A stretch of 36,965 bases of DNA from assembly GCA_910587865.1 (NCBI GenBank), contig CAJUNX010000001.1, forward strand, positions 27,338 to 64,302. The letters run 5' to 3'. Both the position numbers and the translations under genes were made by a program. Origin of the DNA: an uncultured Roseburia sp. GTDB taxonomy: Bacteria; Bacillota; Clostridia; Lachnospirales; Lachnospiraceae. This document shows positions 6,466 through 13,778 of this stretch, piece after piece (positions within the stretch are counted from its first letter, which is position 1; every line of letters starts with the position of its first letter). Below the pieces are notes generated by a model, which saw nothing but the letters and a program-made list of their open reading frames with translations, was not told the origin of the DNA and made no database searches.

Positions 6466-9400
6466 ATGGAACAATATAACGTGACCGGGATGAGCTGCGC
6501 GGCCTGCAGTGCGCGCGTGGAGAAGGCGGTCGGAAAGGTGCCGGGCGTGACGTCCTGTTCGGTCAGCCTTCTGACAAATTCCATGGGCGTGGAGGGCACG
6601 GCGTCGGCGCAGGAGATCATTCGGGCGGTGGAGAACGCGGGCTACGGCGCGTCAGAAAAAGGTTCCGCCGGTAAGGCGGGCGGCGTCACAGACGGCATCG
6701 CGGCAGACCGTGCGGCAGCGGGGGAGGAGATGCTTGCCGACCATGAGACGCCGCTGTTAAAAAAGCGCCTGTATGCCTCACTCGGCTTTCTGGCCGTGCT
6801 GATGTACCTCTCGATGGGGCATATGATGTGGGGCTGGCCGGCGCCAGAGGCTCTGGCCGGCAATCATCTGGCGCTCGGTCTGGTGCAGCTGCTGCTGACT
6901 GCGGCGGTGATGGTGATCAACCAGAAGTTTTTCATCAGCGGATGTAAGAGCCTGATACACGGGGCGCCGAATATGGATACGCTGGTGGCGCTTGGCGCCG
7001 GGGCGGCGTTTGTGTACAGCACCTACGCACTGTTTGCGATGTCGGATGCCGTGATCCGCGGGGATGCGGAGGGGGCGATGGCATACATGCACGAGTTTTA
7101 CTTTGAGTCCGCTGCCATGATCCTGACGCTGATTACGGTCGGGAAGATGCTTGAGGCGCGTTCAAAGGGCCGCACGACGGATGCGCTGCGGGGGCTGATG
7201 AAGCTCGCGCCCAAAACAGCAGTGATTCTCGTGGACGGCGTCGAACAGACCGTTCCGGTCAGCCGGGTAAAAAAAGGCGACATCTTTCTCGTGCGGCCGG
7301 GTGAAAATATCCCGGTGGACGGAGTGGTGACGGAGGGCAGCAGTGCGGTGAACGAAGCGGCTCTGACCGGTGAGAGCATCCCGGTGGATAAGGAGCCGGG
7401 CGACGCGGTCTCCGCGGCGACGGTCAACCAGTCCGGTTTCCTGCGCTGTGAGGCGACGCGGGTCGGCGAGGACACGACGCTCTCGCAGATTATCCGGATG
7501 GTCAGTGACGCGGCCGCGACAAAAGCGCCGATCGCGAAAGTAGCGGACCGTGTATCGGGCGTCTTTGTCCCCGCGGTGATTGCGGTGGCAGCTGTGACGA
7601 CGATTGTATGGCTGATTGCCGGATACGGCATCGGATTTGCGCTGGCGCGCGGGATTTCCGTGCTTGTGATCAGCTGTCCCTGTGCGCTCGGCCTGGCGAC
7701 TCCGGTTGCGATCATGGTCGGAAACGGCATGGGAGCAAAAAACGGAATCATGTTTAAGACGGCGGTCTCTCTGGAGGAGGCCGGGAAAATGCAGATCGTT
7801 GCGCTGGATAAGACGGGGACGATCACGAGCGGGGAGCCGAAGGTTACCGATCTGCTGCCTGCGGAAGGCGGATCGGAGGAAGAATTGTTATATTATGCGG
7901 CGCTGCTCGAGGAAAAGAGCGAGCATCCGCTTGCAAAGGCGGTGCTGGAATATGCCAGAGATCCGCAGAGAGGCAGTGCCGGGAAAGCGGCTTTTGCGGC
8001 AGCGCAGAGAGGCAGCGCCGGGAGAGCGTTTCTTTCGCCGGAGGATGCCGTGCAGGGCGGAGAGAAAGCGGTGTCAGAAAGCGGCGCCGGATGCGGATTG
8101 CCGTCGTCCGCGGCGGACCGGATCACGGATTTTACCGCGCTGCCGGGCAATGGTCTTACCGCGGTATGTGCTGGGGAGACACTTGTAGGCGGAAGTCTTG
8201 CCTTTATCCGCACGCAGGTGCCGGTGAGTGATGCGGTAAGCGCGCAGGCGCAGGCATTTTCCGGGGAAGGAAAGACGCCGCTGCTTTTTGCAAAAGGGGG
8301 AGCGCTGCTCGGTGTGATCGCGGTTGCGGATGTGATCCGGGAGGACAGCCCGCGCGCGGTAAAGGAGCTCCAGAATATGGGAATCCGCGTCGTGATGCTC
8401 ACCGGGGACAACGAGCGGACGGCAAAGGCCATCGGGGATCAGGCGGGTGTGGATGAGGTCATCGCAGACGTTCTTCCCGACGGCAAGGAGCAGGTGATCC
8501 GCGATCTGAAGGAAAAAGGAAAGGTTGCGATGGTCGGGGACGGCATCAACGATGCCCCGGCGCTCACCAGGGCGGATATCGGGATCGCGATCGGAGCGGG
8601 AACCGATATTGCGATCGATGCGGCGGATGTCGTTCTGATGAAGAGCAGCCTCTCGGATGTTCCGGCGGCGATCCGTTTAAGTCGTGCGACGCTGAAAAAT
8701 ATACACGAGAATCTGTTTTGGGCATTTTTCTACAATGTCATCGGAATTCCGCTGGCGGCGGGGCTTTGGATTCCGGTGTTCGGCTGGCAGTTAAACCCGA
8801 TGTTCGGGGCGGCGGCGATGAGCCTTTCGAGCTTCTGCGTGGTGACAAACGCGCTGCGTCTGAACCTGATCCGCATACACGACGCGTCGAAAGACAGGCG
8901 GATTGCGCCGCGGAAAAACCGGACAGCGGAGAAAGCAGAGAAAACTGCGGAGAACCGCGCAGCGGGAAAAGCAGACGAAATTGCGGGGGACCGGACTACG
9001 GGAAAAGCAGAGGAGACTGCGAAAAACCGCGCGGCGGGGAAGGCAGAGAAAACCGCGGAGAAAGCAGAGAAAACTGCGGAGAACCGCGCAGCGGGAAAAG
9101 CAGACGAAATTGCGGGGGACCGGACTACGGGAAAAGCAGAGGAGACTGCGAAAAACCGCGCGGCGGGGAAGGCAGAGAAAACCGCGGAGAAAGCAGAGAA
9201 AACTGTGGAGAACCGCGCGGCGGGAAAACAGGCGGAGGGATCCGCCGTGAGTCGGAAGACAGAGGAATCTGCAGACTGCGGAGGTACTTTGTGTGATAGA
9301 AAGAACAAAGAAAAGGAGAACGAAACCATGACAAAAACCATGAAAATCGAAGGAATGATGTGCGGACACTGTGAGGCGAGTGTGAAGAAATGCTTAGAAG

Positions 9401-9537
9401 CGCTTCCGGAAGTCGCAGAGGCGGTAGTCAGCCATGAGACGGGTACCGCGGTGCTCACCCTGCGGGGAGAGGTCTCCGACGAGACGCTGACCAAAACAGT
9501 GGAGGCGCAGGACTACAAAGTCGTATCCGTAGAGTAA
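6466..9537 (+). CDS. copA: Copper-exporting P1B ATPase fused to a CopZ domain
   Basis: A 1,023-residue Cu(I)-transporting ATPase. Parts in order: N-terminal HMA domain (Cys11-x-x-Cys14), membrane helices, actuator domain, CPC (Cys404-Pro-Cys406), DKTGT (Asp448), HP motif (His487-Pro488), GDGIND (691-696), and a last helix with the SLSS motif of copper ATPases (about 779-800). Usual family members stop soon after this. Here the frame continues through a charged Ala/Lys/Glu-rich linker (about 806-954) with 43-residue repeats and ends in a second complete HMA domain (955-1023, Cys966-x-x-Cys969). The nucleotide-binding domain also has a roughly 55-residue insertion (about 500-556) with a duplicated QRGSAG motif. 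The start has GAAAGGAG 7 bases upstream. The promoter at 5666-5694 should make expression copper-dependent. A strong bidirectional terminator follows. Confidence 0.95.
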   Translation: MEQYNVTGMSCAACSARVEKAVGKVPGVTSCSVSLLTNSMGVEGTASAQEIIRAVENAGYGASEKGSAGKAGGVTDGIAADRAAAGEEMLADHETPLLKKRLYASLGFLAVLMYLSMGHMMWGWPAPEALAGNHLALGLVQLLLTAAVMVINQKFFISGCKSLIHGAPNMDTLVALGAGAAFVYSTYALFAMSDAVIRGDAEGAMAYMHEFYFESAAMILTLITVGKMLEARSKGRTTDALRGLMKLAPKTAVILVDGVEQTVPVSRVKKGDIFLVRPGENIPVDGVVTEGSSAVNEAALTGESIPVDKEPGDAVSAATVNQSGFLRCEATRVGEDTTLSQIIRMVSDAAATKAPIAKVADRVSGVFVPAVIAVAAVTTIVWLIAGYGIGFALARGISVLVISCPCALGLATPVAIMVGNGMGAKNGIMFKTAVSLEEAGKMQIVALDKTGTITSGEPKVTDLLPAEGGSEEELLYYAALLEEKSEHPLAKAVLEYARDPQRGSAGKAAFAAAQRGSAGRAFLSPEDAVQGGEKAVSESGAGCGLPSSAADRITDFTALPGNGLTAVCAGETLVGGSLAFIRTQVPVSDAVSAQAQAFSGEGKTPLLFAKGGALLGVIAVADVIREDSPRAVKELQNMGIRVVMLTGDNERTAKAIGDQAGVDEVIADVLPDGKEQVIRDLKEKGKVAMVGDGINDAPALTRADIGIAIGAGTDIAIDAADVVLMKSSLSDVPAAIRLSRATLKNIHENLFWAFFYNVIGIPLAAGLWIPVFGWQLNPMFGAAAMSLSSFCVVTNALRLNLIRIHDASKDRRIAPRKNRTAEKAEKTAENRAAGKADEIAGDRTTGKAEETAKNRAAGKAEKTAEKAEKTAENRAAGKADEIAGDRTTGKAEETAKNRAAGKAEKTAEKAEKTVENRAAGKQAEGSAVSRKTEESADCGGTLCDRKNKEKENETMTKTMKIEGMMCGHCEASVKKCLEALPEVAEAVVSHETGTAVLTLRGEVSDETLTKTVEAQDYKVVSVE
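8926..9222 (+). repeat. 129-bp in-frame tandem repeat in the copA linker
   Basis: Two near-identical 129-bp units (8926-9054 and 9055-9183) and a partial third (9184 to about 9222) encode 43-residue repeats rich in Ala, Lys, Glu and Thr. The strand is purine-rich and nearly stop-free in several frames. This suggests a minisatellite that became coding rather than a folded domain. Confidence 0.93.
9328..9537 (+). CDS. copZ: CopZ-like copper chaperone from internal start in copA
   Basis: Within the copA frame, AAAAGGAGAA (9311-9320) stands 7-9 bases before an ATG at 9328. That ATG begins a self-contained 69-residue HMA domain with the MxCxxC-type loop MMCGHC. This is exactly what a free-standing copZ gene would look like. 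The residues translated just before it (DRKNKEKENET) are simply the translated ribosome-binding region. I infer that a separate chaperone can be made by internal initiation, in addition to the fused C-terminal domain of CopA. CopZ normally hands Cu(I) to CopA and to CsoR. Whether both products are made needs protein data. Confidence 0.6.
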   Translation: MTKTMKIEGMMCGHCEASVKKCLEALPEVAEAVVSHETGTAVLTLRGEVSDETLTKTVEAQDYKVVSVE

Positions 9538-9577
9538 AAAACAGGCAGGCAGCTTTTTAAGCTGCCTGCCTGTTTTT
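9535..9577. terminator. Bidirectional terminator between copA and RyR gene
   Basis: A perfect 15-bp stem (9541-9555 with 9559-9573) with a 3-base loop has a T-run on its right and an A-run on its left. It therefore serves both copA (plus) and the convergent RyR-domain gene (minus). Confidence 0.93.
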
Positions 9578-9599
9578 GTCAAAGACCGCTGTTTTTGCT

Positions 9600-11039
9600 T
9601 CAGAGTCCGCTGACATCCACGGACATCAGAGTCCGGATCGTCTCGCGGTCCTTTTGCTTTTCCGCTTCGGTCAGCCTGTCATAGGGGATCAGGTCGTGAT
9701 GAATCCGTTTCTTTTTGTCCTTCGCAGCGCCGTTTTCGGGGATTCCGAAGCGCCAGTTGTTCAGATAATGGTAGCGGCACCAGCGAATGTGCTCCAGCTC
9801 GGCGAGCAGCTCCAGCCGGTCTTCTGGCAGTGCGGCGTAATCGGCAGGCAGATTCCAGTCCCGAAGCATCTGAAGCCGGATTTCGTGATAGTCCGCGGAG
9901 CTGATATTCGAGTAGCGTGTGAACGAATCCAGCTTTTTCCATTCCGCCTCTTTGACCGCATTCGTTTCCTCCGCGCCGTTATACAGATGCGCATATCTTA
10001 AGTTGATGCGTTTTGCGAGCTCGATCAGGTGATCTTCAAGTAAATTCTTAAGCTTTAACGCCTCATCCTTCCAGCAGAATGCGCGAAGCCGGTCCTGCTC
10101 CTCGAAAAATTCGAGGGGAGTATCCTCGGAGAGGAAGACGTCGAATGTCTGTCCCGGCAGAGTTGACAGCAGATCGCGCAGAAGCTCAGTCTGCTCCTTC
10201 TGTTCGCAGACGACGATGCGGTCCGTCTCCTTTAACAGAGGAACGGACGCATACCAGGGCTCGTCGTGGAAAAATACGGGATCCGTGATGGACGAAAGCT
10301 CATGGTGCATACAGGAAAATTCTGTTCCGCCGCCGAAAATATGATAGGAGAGCTTCTGTGACGGAGAAAAAATATTGTCGAGAAGTCCCCAGGTGATCAG
10401 CTCTTCCCCGAGCGTCCCGAAACCGATCACTGCAATGGTAAGATCACTGCCTTTCTGACGGATCGTTTCCGCCAGGCCGGCCTGCTTCCAGAAAAGCCGG
10501 GCCGCTGTCTCGTACGGAGAAAAAAGCTTCAGGTCGCCGCCGATCGACGTCTGCGCCCGCAGGGAGCTGCATTTAAAGCAGACCGGTTTTCCCTCCAGCC
10601 GTCTGCGGTTCGCCTGATAAAACGAAATGTTAAACGTCTCATCGCCGAGAAGGATATAGCGGCTGGCGGCAACGAACGAATCGCCGCCCGCGATGCCGCG
10701 TGAACCGAGCTCCGCGAGCACATCGTCGGTATCCTTCGTGTCGCCGTATACCGCGACGCTGCCGCCGCGCAGGTATTTCAGGTAGTTGTGCCACCTGGTG
10801 CGCAGGGCGGAGATTGCGAGAACAATCCCACCGGCAGTCATAAGCGGGGCGCTCCACCGCGCGATTTCCACGAACAGGTTTGGCGCGCTGTCCCCGTAGT
10901 TCATCAGATACATGCAGATGCTCAGGAACATCGCATCCCAGAGAGACTCGTGTTCGAGCTGCCACAGGCCGTAGGTTCCGCTGAGAAACGGAAGTACAAA
11001 GATGAGCAGTCGTCGAATCTGAATACGTTTTTCTGACAT
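9600..11039 (-). CDS. Channel-like membrane protein with Rossmann and RyR domains
   Basis: A 479-residue protein. The N-terminus has membrane segments (about residues 9-27, 33-48 and 65-82). Between them lies NYGDSAP followed by a glycine-containing hydrophobic helix, which resembles the selectivity filter (GYGD) and inner helix of two-helix K+ channels but with a degenerate filter. Next is a segment like an RCK/TrkA-N nucleotide-binding domain (SVAVYGD), then a second with IAVIGFGTLGEE. The last ~60 residues match the RyR domain: AELEHIRWCRYHYLNNW, then HHDLIPYDRLTEAEKQKDRE. I infer a ligand-gated membrane protein or channel relative. Its function is not known to me. A longer reading frame extends upstream to 11327, but GGAGGAATC directly precedes the ATG at 11039 and marks the true start. 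It is divergent from the phosphorelay operon. Confidence 0.82.
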   Translation of the reverse strand: MSEKRIQIRRLLIFVLPFLSGTYGLWQLEHESLWDAMFLSICMYLMNYGDSAPNLFVEIARWSAPLMTAGGIVLAISALRTRWHNYLKYLRGGSVAVYGDTKDTDDVLAELGSRGIAGGDSFVAASRYILLGDETFNISFYQANRRRLEGKPVCFKCSSLRAQTSIGGDLKLFSPYETAARLFWKQAGLAETIRQKGSDLTIAVIGFGTLGEELITWGLLDNIFSPSQKLSYHIFGGGTEFSCMHHELSSITDPVFFHDEPWYASVPLLKETDRIVVCEQKEQTELLRDLLSTLPGQTFDVFLSEDTPLEFFEEQDRLRAFCWKDEALKLKNLLEDHLIELAKRINLRYAHLYNGAEETNAVKEAEWKKLDSFTRYSNISSADYHEIRLQMLRDWNLPADYAALPEDRLELLAELEHIRWCRYHYLNNWRFGIPENGAAKDKKKRIHHDLIPYDRLTEAEKQKDRETIRTLMSVDVSGL

Positions 11040-11148
11040 GATTCCTCCATTTTTGATCCGGCATCTTTTGCGCCGGCGTACAGGTGCCGATATTTTATAT
11101 ATTGTAACAGATTGCATGTCTGATTTCCATAAAACTTTTTCCTTATGA

Positions 11149-11177
11149 TTGAAAATCAGGGAAAAATATGATAGACT
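11149..11177 (+). promoter_or_regulatory. Promoter of the phosphorelay operon
   Basis: TTGAAA (11149-11154) and TAGACT (11172-11177) are spaced by 17 bp, about 80 bases before the HPt start. On the opposite strand the same gap (11040-11148) must hold the promoter of the RyR-domain gene, but no equally clear element is seen there. Confidence 0.65.
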
Positions 11178-11256
11178 AAATTGAATGTTGTCAGGCAATA
11201 GCAGGATGGCATTGTTTGTTTTGAAGGGAAAATGGAAAATACAGGAGGTGTCTCTG

Positions 11257-11610
11257 ATGAGCTTGTTTGAAGAACTGGAAGGACTGGGAGTAAATGTAAG
11301 TGAGGGAATGAACCGTCTGGGCGGCAATGAAGCGCTTTATACGAGACTGCTCGGCACATTTACAAAGACCATCGGCAATTACGAGATTTTACCGGATTTT
11401 GACCCGGCGGACTGTGAGGCTCTCGTGGAGAAGGCACATGCGATCAAGGGAACGGCCGGGAACCTGTCGATCACTCCGGTCTATGCCGCATACACGACGA
11501 TTACGGATATGCTGCGCGCCGGAAAGCCGGAGGAGGCCCGTGCGGCCCTGACGGAGATTCTGCCGGTGCAAAAGCAGATTATCGAATGCATCGGGAAGAA
11601 TATGCAGTAG
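11257..11610 (+). CDS. HPt phosphotransfer protein
   Basis: A 117-residue helical histidine phosphotransfer protein. The phosphorylatable histidine lies in HAIKGTAGNLS, the signature of HPt domains. It should shuttle phosphoryl groups between a receiver of the hybrid kinase encoded three genes downstream and the receiver of a response regulator, because that kinase has no HPt domain of its own. An ATG at 11185 is in frame, but AGGAGGTG (11243-11250) sets the start at 11257. First gene of the operon, 27 bases before the next start. Confidence 0.9.
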   Translation: MSLFEELEGLGVNVSEGMNRLGGNEALYTRLLGTFTKTIGNYEILPDFDPADCEALVEKAHAIKGTAGNLSITPVYAAYTTITDMLRAGKPEEARAALTEILPVQKQIIECIGKNMQ

Positions 11611-11637
11611 TGACGGTTTGTTGCTGTGGAGGGGCAC

Positions 11638-12687
11638 ATGGATAAAGAAAAGACGATACTGATAGTGGACGATATCGATATTAACCGCATGATCCTGGCG
11701 GAGATTTTTAAGGACGATTACCATATTCTGGAAGCCGGAAACGGCGTGCAGGCACTTGAGGTGATGGAGGAGCATGACAATATCGTGGCGGTGCTGCTCG
11801 ATCTGCTTATGCCGGAGATGAACGGTCTTGAGGTTCTTCAGAAAATGAATGAAAACGGCAGGATTCAGACGATGCCTGTCTTTCTTATCACTGCCGCAAA
11901 CAGCCAGGAGATGCTGCTGGAAGGATATCATCTCGGGGCGGTGGATATCATCTCGAAGCCGTTTATGGCGCATTTCCTAAGCCACCGGATCAATAACGTG
12001 ATCGAGCTGTACGAACACAGGAATGAGCTTGAGAACATTGTTGCAAAACAGGTCAAGCGGTTAAACCGTGTGAACCGCTCCATGGTAGAGACACTGGCGA
12101 CTGTGATAGAGTTCCGCGACGGAGAATCCGGAGAGCATGTCAAGCGTATTTCGGGACTGACCAGAATCCTGATGACGCGGGTGAGCGGGATGTTTCCGGA
12201 GTATTATCTTTCGGAGGAGGAAATTGACAAGATCTGCATGTCCTCCATCCTGCACGATGTGGGCAAGATCATGATTCCGGACGGGATTTTAAACAAGCCC
12301 GGCAGGCTGACGCAGGACGAATTTGAGATCATGAAGCAGCATACGGTCAGAGGGTGCGAGATCCTGCAGGCAGTGCCGGATATTATGGAACAGGGGCTGT
12401 ATAATTACAGCTATGATATCTGCCGGCATCATCACGAGCGCTGGGACGGCAGAGGCTATCCGGACGGGCTGAAGGGGGATGAGATCAGTGTCTGGTCTCA
12501 GGCCGTGGCGATCGCGGATGTGTACGATGCGCTGACTTCGGAGCGCGTCTACAAAAAAGCGTTCGACCACGAGACGGCGGTGCGGATGATCAACAACGGG
12601 GAGTGCGGTGCGTTCAATCCAAAGGTGATGAAGGCCTTTGAAGCCTCCATGGACATTATAATAAAGCGAGACTGGATTTCTGACTAA
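11638..12687 (+). CDS. Response regulator with HD-GYP phosphodiesterase domain
   Basis: A 349-residue RpfG-type response regulator. An N-terminal receiver (about 1-120) has the phosphoacceptor Asp55 in LLDLLMP and the acidic pocket VDD. A coiled linker leads to an HD-GYP domain (about 140-340) with His206-Asp207 and the GYP triad 273-275 intact, plus the HHERWDGRGYP signature. HD-GYP domains hydrolyse cyclic di-GMP, so phosphorylation by the neighbouring kinase and HPt protein probably controls c-di-GMP turnover. The in-frame GTG at 11626 is less likely than the ATG at 11638, which has GGAGGGG just upstream. Confidence 0.94.
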   Translation: MDKEKTILIVDDIDINRMILAEIFKDDYHILEAGNGVQALEVMEEHDNIVAVLLDLLMPEMNGLEVLQKMNENGRIQTMPVFLITAANSQEMLLEGYHLGAVDIISKPFMAHFLSHRINNVIELYEHRNELENIVAKQVKRLNRVNRSMVETLATVIEFRDGESGEHVKRISGLTRILMTRVSGMFPEYYLSEEEIDKICMSSILHDVGKIMIPDGILNKPGRLTQDEFEIMKQHTVRGCEILQAVPDIMEQGLYNYSYDICRHHHERWDGRGYPDGLKGDEISVWSQAVAIADVYDALTSERVYKKAFDHETAVRMINNGECGAFNPKVMKAFEASMDIIIKRDWISD

Positions 12688-12732
12688 CGGGTAAAGGAGG
12701 TTCCGCCTGCGGGATAAGGGCGGAGGTAGAAT

Positions 12733-13761
12733 ATGGCTGACGATTTAAAAAAACTGCTGGTTGTCGATTCTTCGGAATCGGACAGGAATACGTTAAAGAA
12801 TTTACTTGCCAACGAATTTCAGGTACTGGAGGCGGACAACGGATATGCCGCGCTTGAGATGATCAGGAGCGCGAAGCCGGGAGTGGACGGTGTGATGATG
12901 GAAGTTTCCATGCCTGTGATGAACGGGTTTGACGTGATGCGTCTGATGCAGGAGAATGAGATCACCGGTCTGCCGGTCTTTCTGATGACGGCGGATGCCA
13001 CGAAGGAGAATGTCGAAAAAGCGGTCGAGCTGAATGCCGCCGAATTTATCCGCAAACCGTTTGACAAAGCGGAGCTGGTGCGCAGACTGAAGGCAAAGAT
13101 GGGCGTTGTCTCCTACCGGGATGTCTCGGAGGAGGATATTGCGGAGACGAGCGAGTATATTACCCGCCTTGAGGAGACATACAAAAAATATCTGACGAAT
13201 GCGGGAAAGGAAAAAGATTCCGGACATTACAAGCGGATGGCGGATCTGATGAAGATTCTGCTGAGTAAGTATTCGGCGGTTACGAGCGGTGCGAATCTGA
13301 GCCGTGAGCAGATCGAGATCATCAGCCGGGCGGCGTTTTTCTGTGATATCGGATTTATGATGCTGCCGGCCATGAAGGCGCAGCGCGATGAGACGGACAA
13401 TGAGATGTATCAGAGCCATGCGAGACTGGGAGTGGATATCGTCAGGCTGAACAACTCCAGACACTGTGAATATTTTGTGCAGATCTGTTCCGATATGTGT
13501 ATGCACCATCACGAGAAGTTTGACGGAAGCGGGTTCCCGGATCGTATTTCCGGAAACAGTATCTCGGTCTATACCCAGATGTGCAGGCTGGTGGATGCGT
13601 TTGACAATCTTTACTTTAAATACCGGGAGCACAACGAACTGCAGTTCGACTTTGTTACAAGCGAGCTTTCCACGGATAAAGGAGGTGTAAGCTCAGAGAT
13701 TTTTTCCATGCTTACGGACTGTAAGTTCAATATTGTTATGTATTATGGTGCAAAGGTGTAA
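12733..13761 (+). CDS. Degenerate receiver/HD-GYP paralogue
   Basis: A 342-residue protein with the same architecture as its upstream neighbour but with key residues lost in both domains. In the receiver the phosphoacceptor is Glu57 (MMEVSMP) instead of Asp, and the acidic pocket is DSS rather than DD. In the HD-GYP-like domain the catalytic His-Asp is Cys204-Asp205, the following Lys is Phe, and GYP has become GFP (267-269), though HHEKFDGSGFP is still recognisable. Glu in place of Asp can mimic phosphorylation. It is probably not a phosphodiesterase and may act as a pseudoenzyme, for example by pairing with the intact neighbour (inference). Start supported by GCGGAGGT upstream of the ATG at 12733. 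Confidence 0.87.
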   Translation: MADDLKKLLVVDSSESDRNTLKNLLANEFQVLEADNGYAALEMIRSAKPGVDGVMMEVSMPVMNGFDVMRLMQENEITGLPVFLMTADATKENVEKAVELNAAEFIRKPFDKAELVRRLKAKMGVVSYRDVSEEDIAETSEYITRLEETYKKYLTNAGKEKDSGHYKRMADLMKILLSKYSAVTSGANLSREQIEIISRAAFFCDIGFMMLPAMKAQRDETDNEMYQSHARLGVDIVRLNNSRHCEYFVQICSDMCMHHHEKFDGSGFPDRISGNSISVYTQMCRLVDAFDNLYFKYREHNELQFDFVTSELSTDKGGVSSEIFSMLTDCKFNIVMYYGAKV

Positions 13762-13778
13762 TACCCGGAGGATTCAGG

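Noticed and set aside
8718..9494. Overlapping open frames on both strands across the copA linker
   Set aside because: The tandem array is purine-rich and almost stop-free in several frames. Only the copA frame connects recognised domains at both ends.
11040..11327. N-terminal extension of the RyR-domain protein
   Set aside because: The upstream part overlaps the divergent promoter and the HPt gene start, and a strong ribosome binding site marks the start at 11039.
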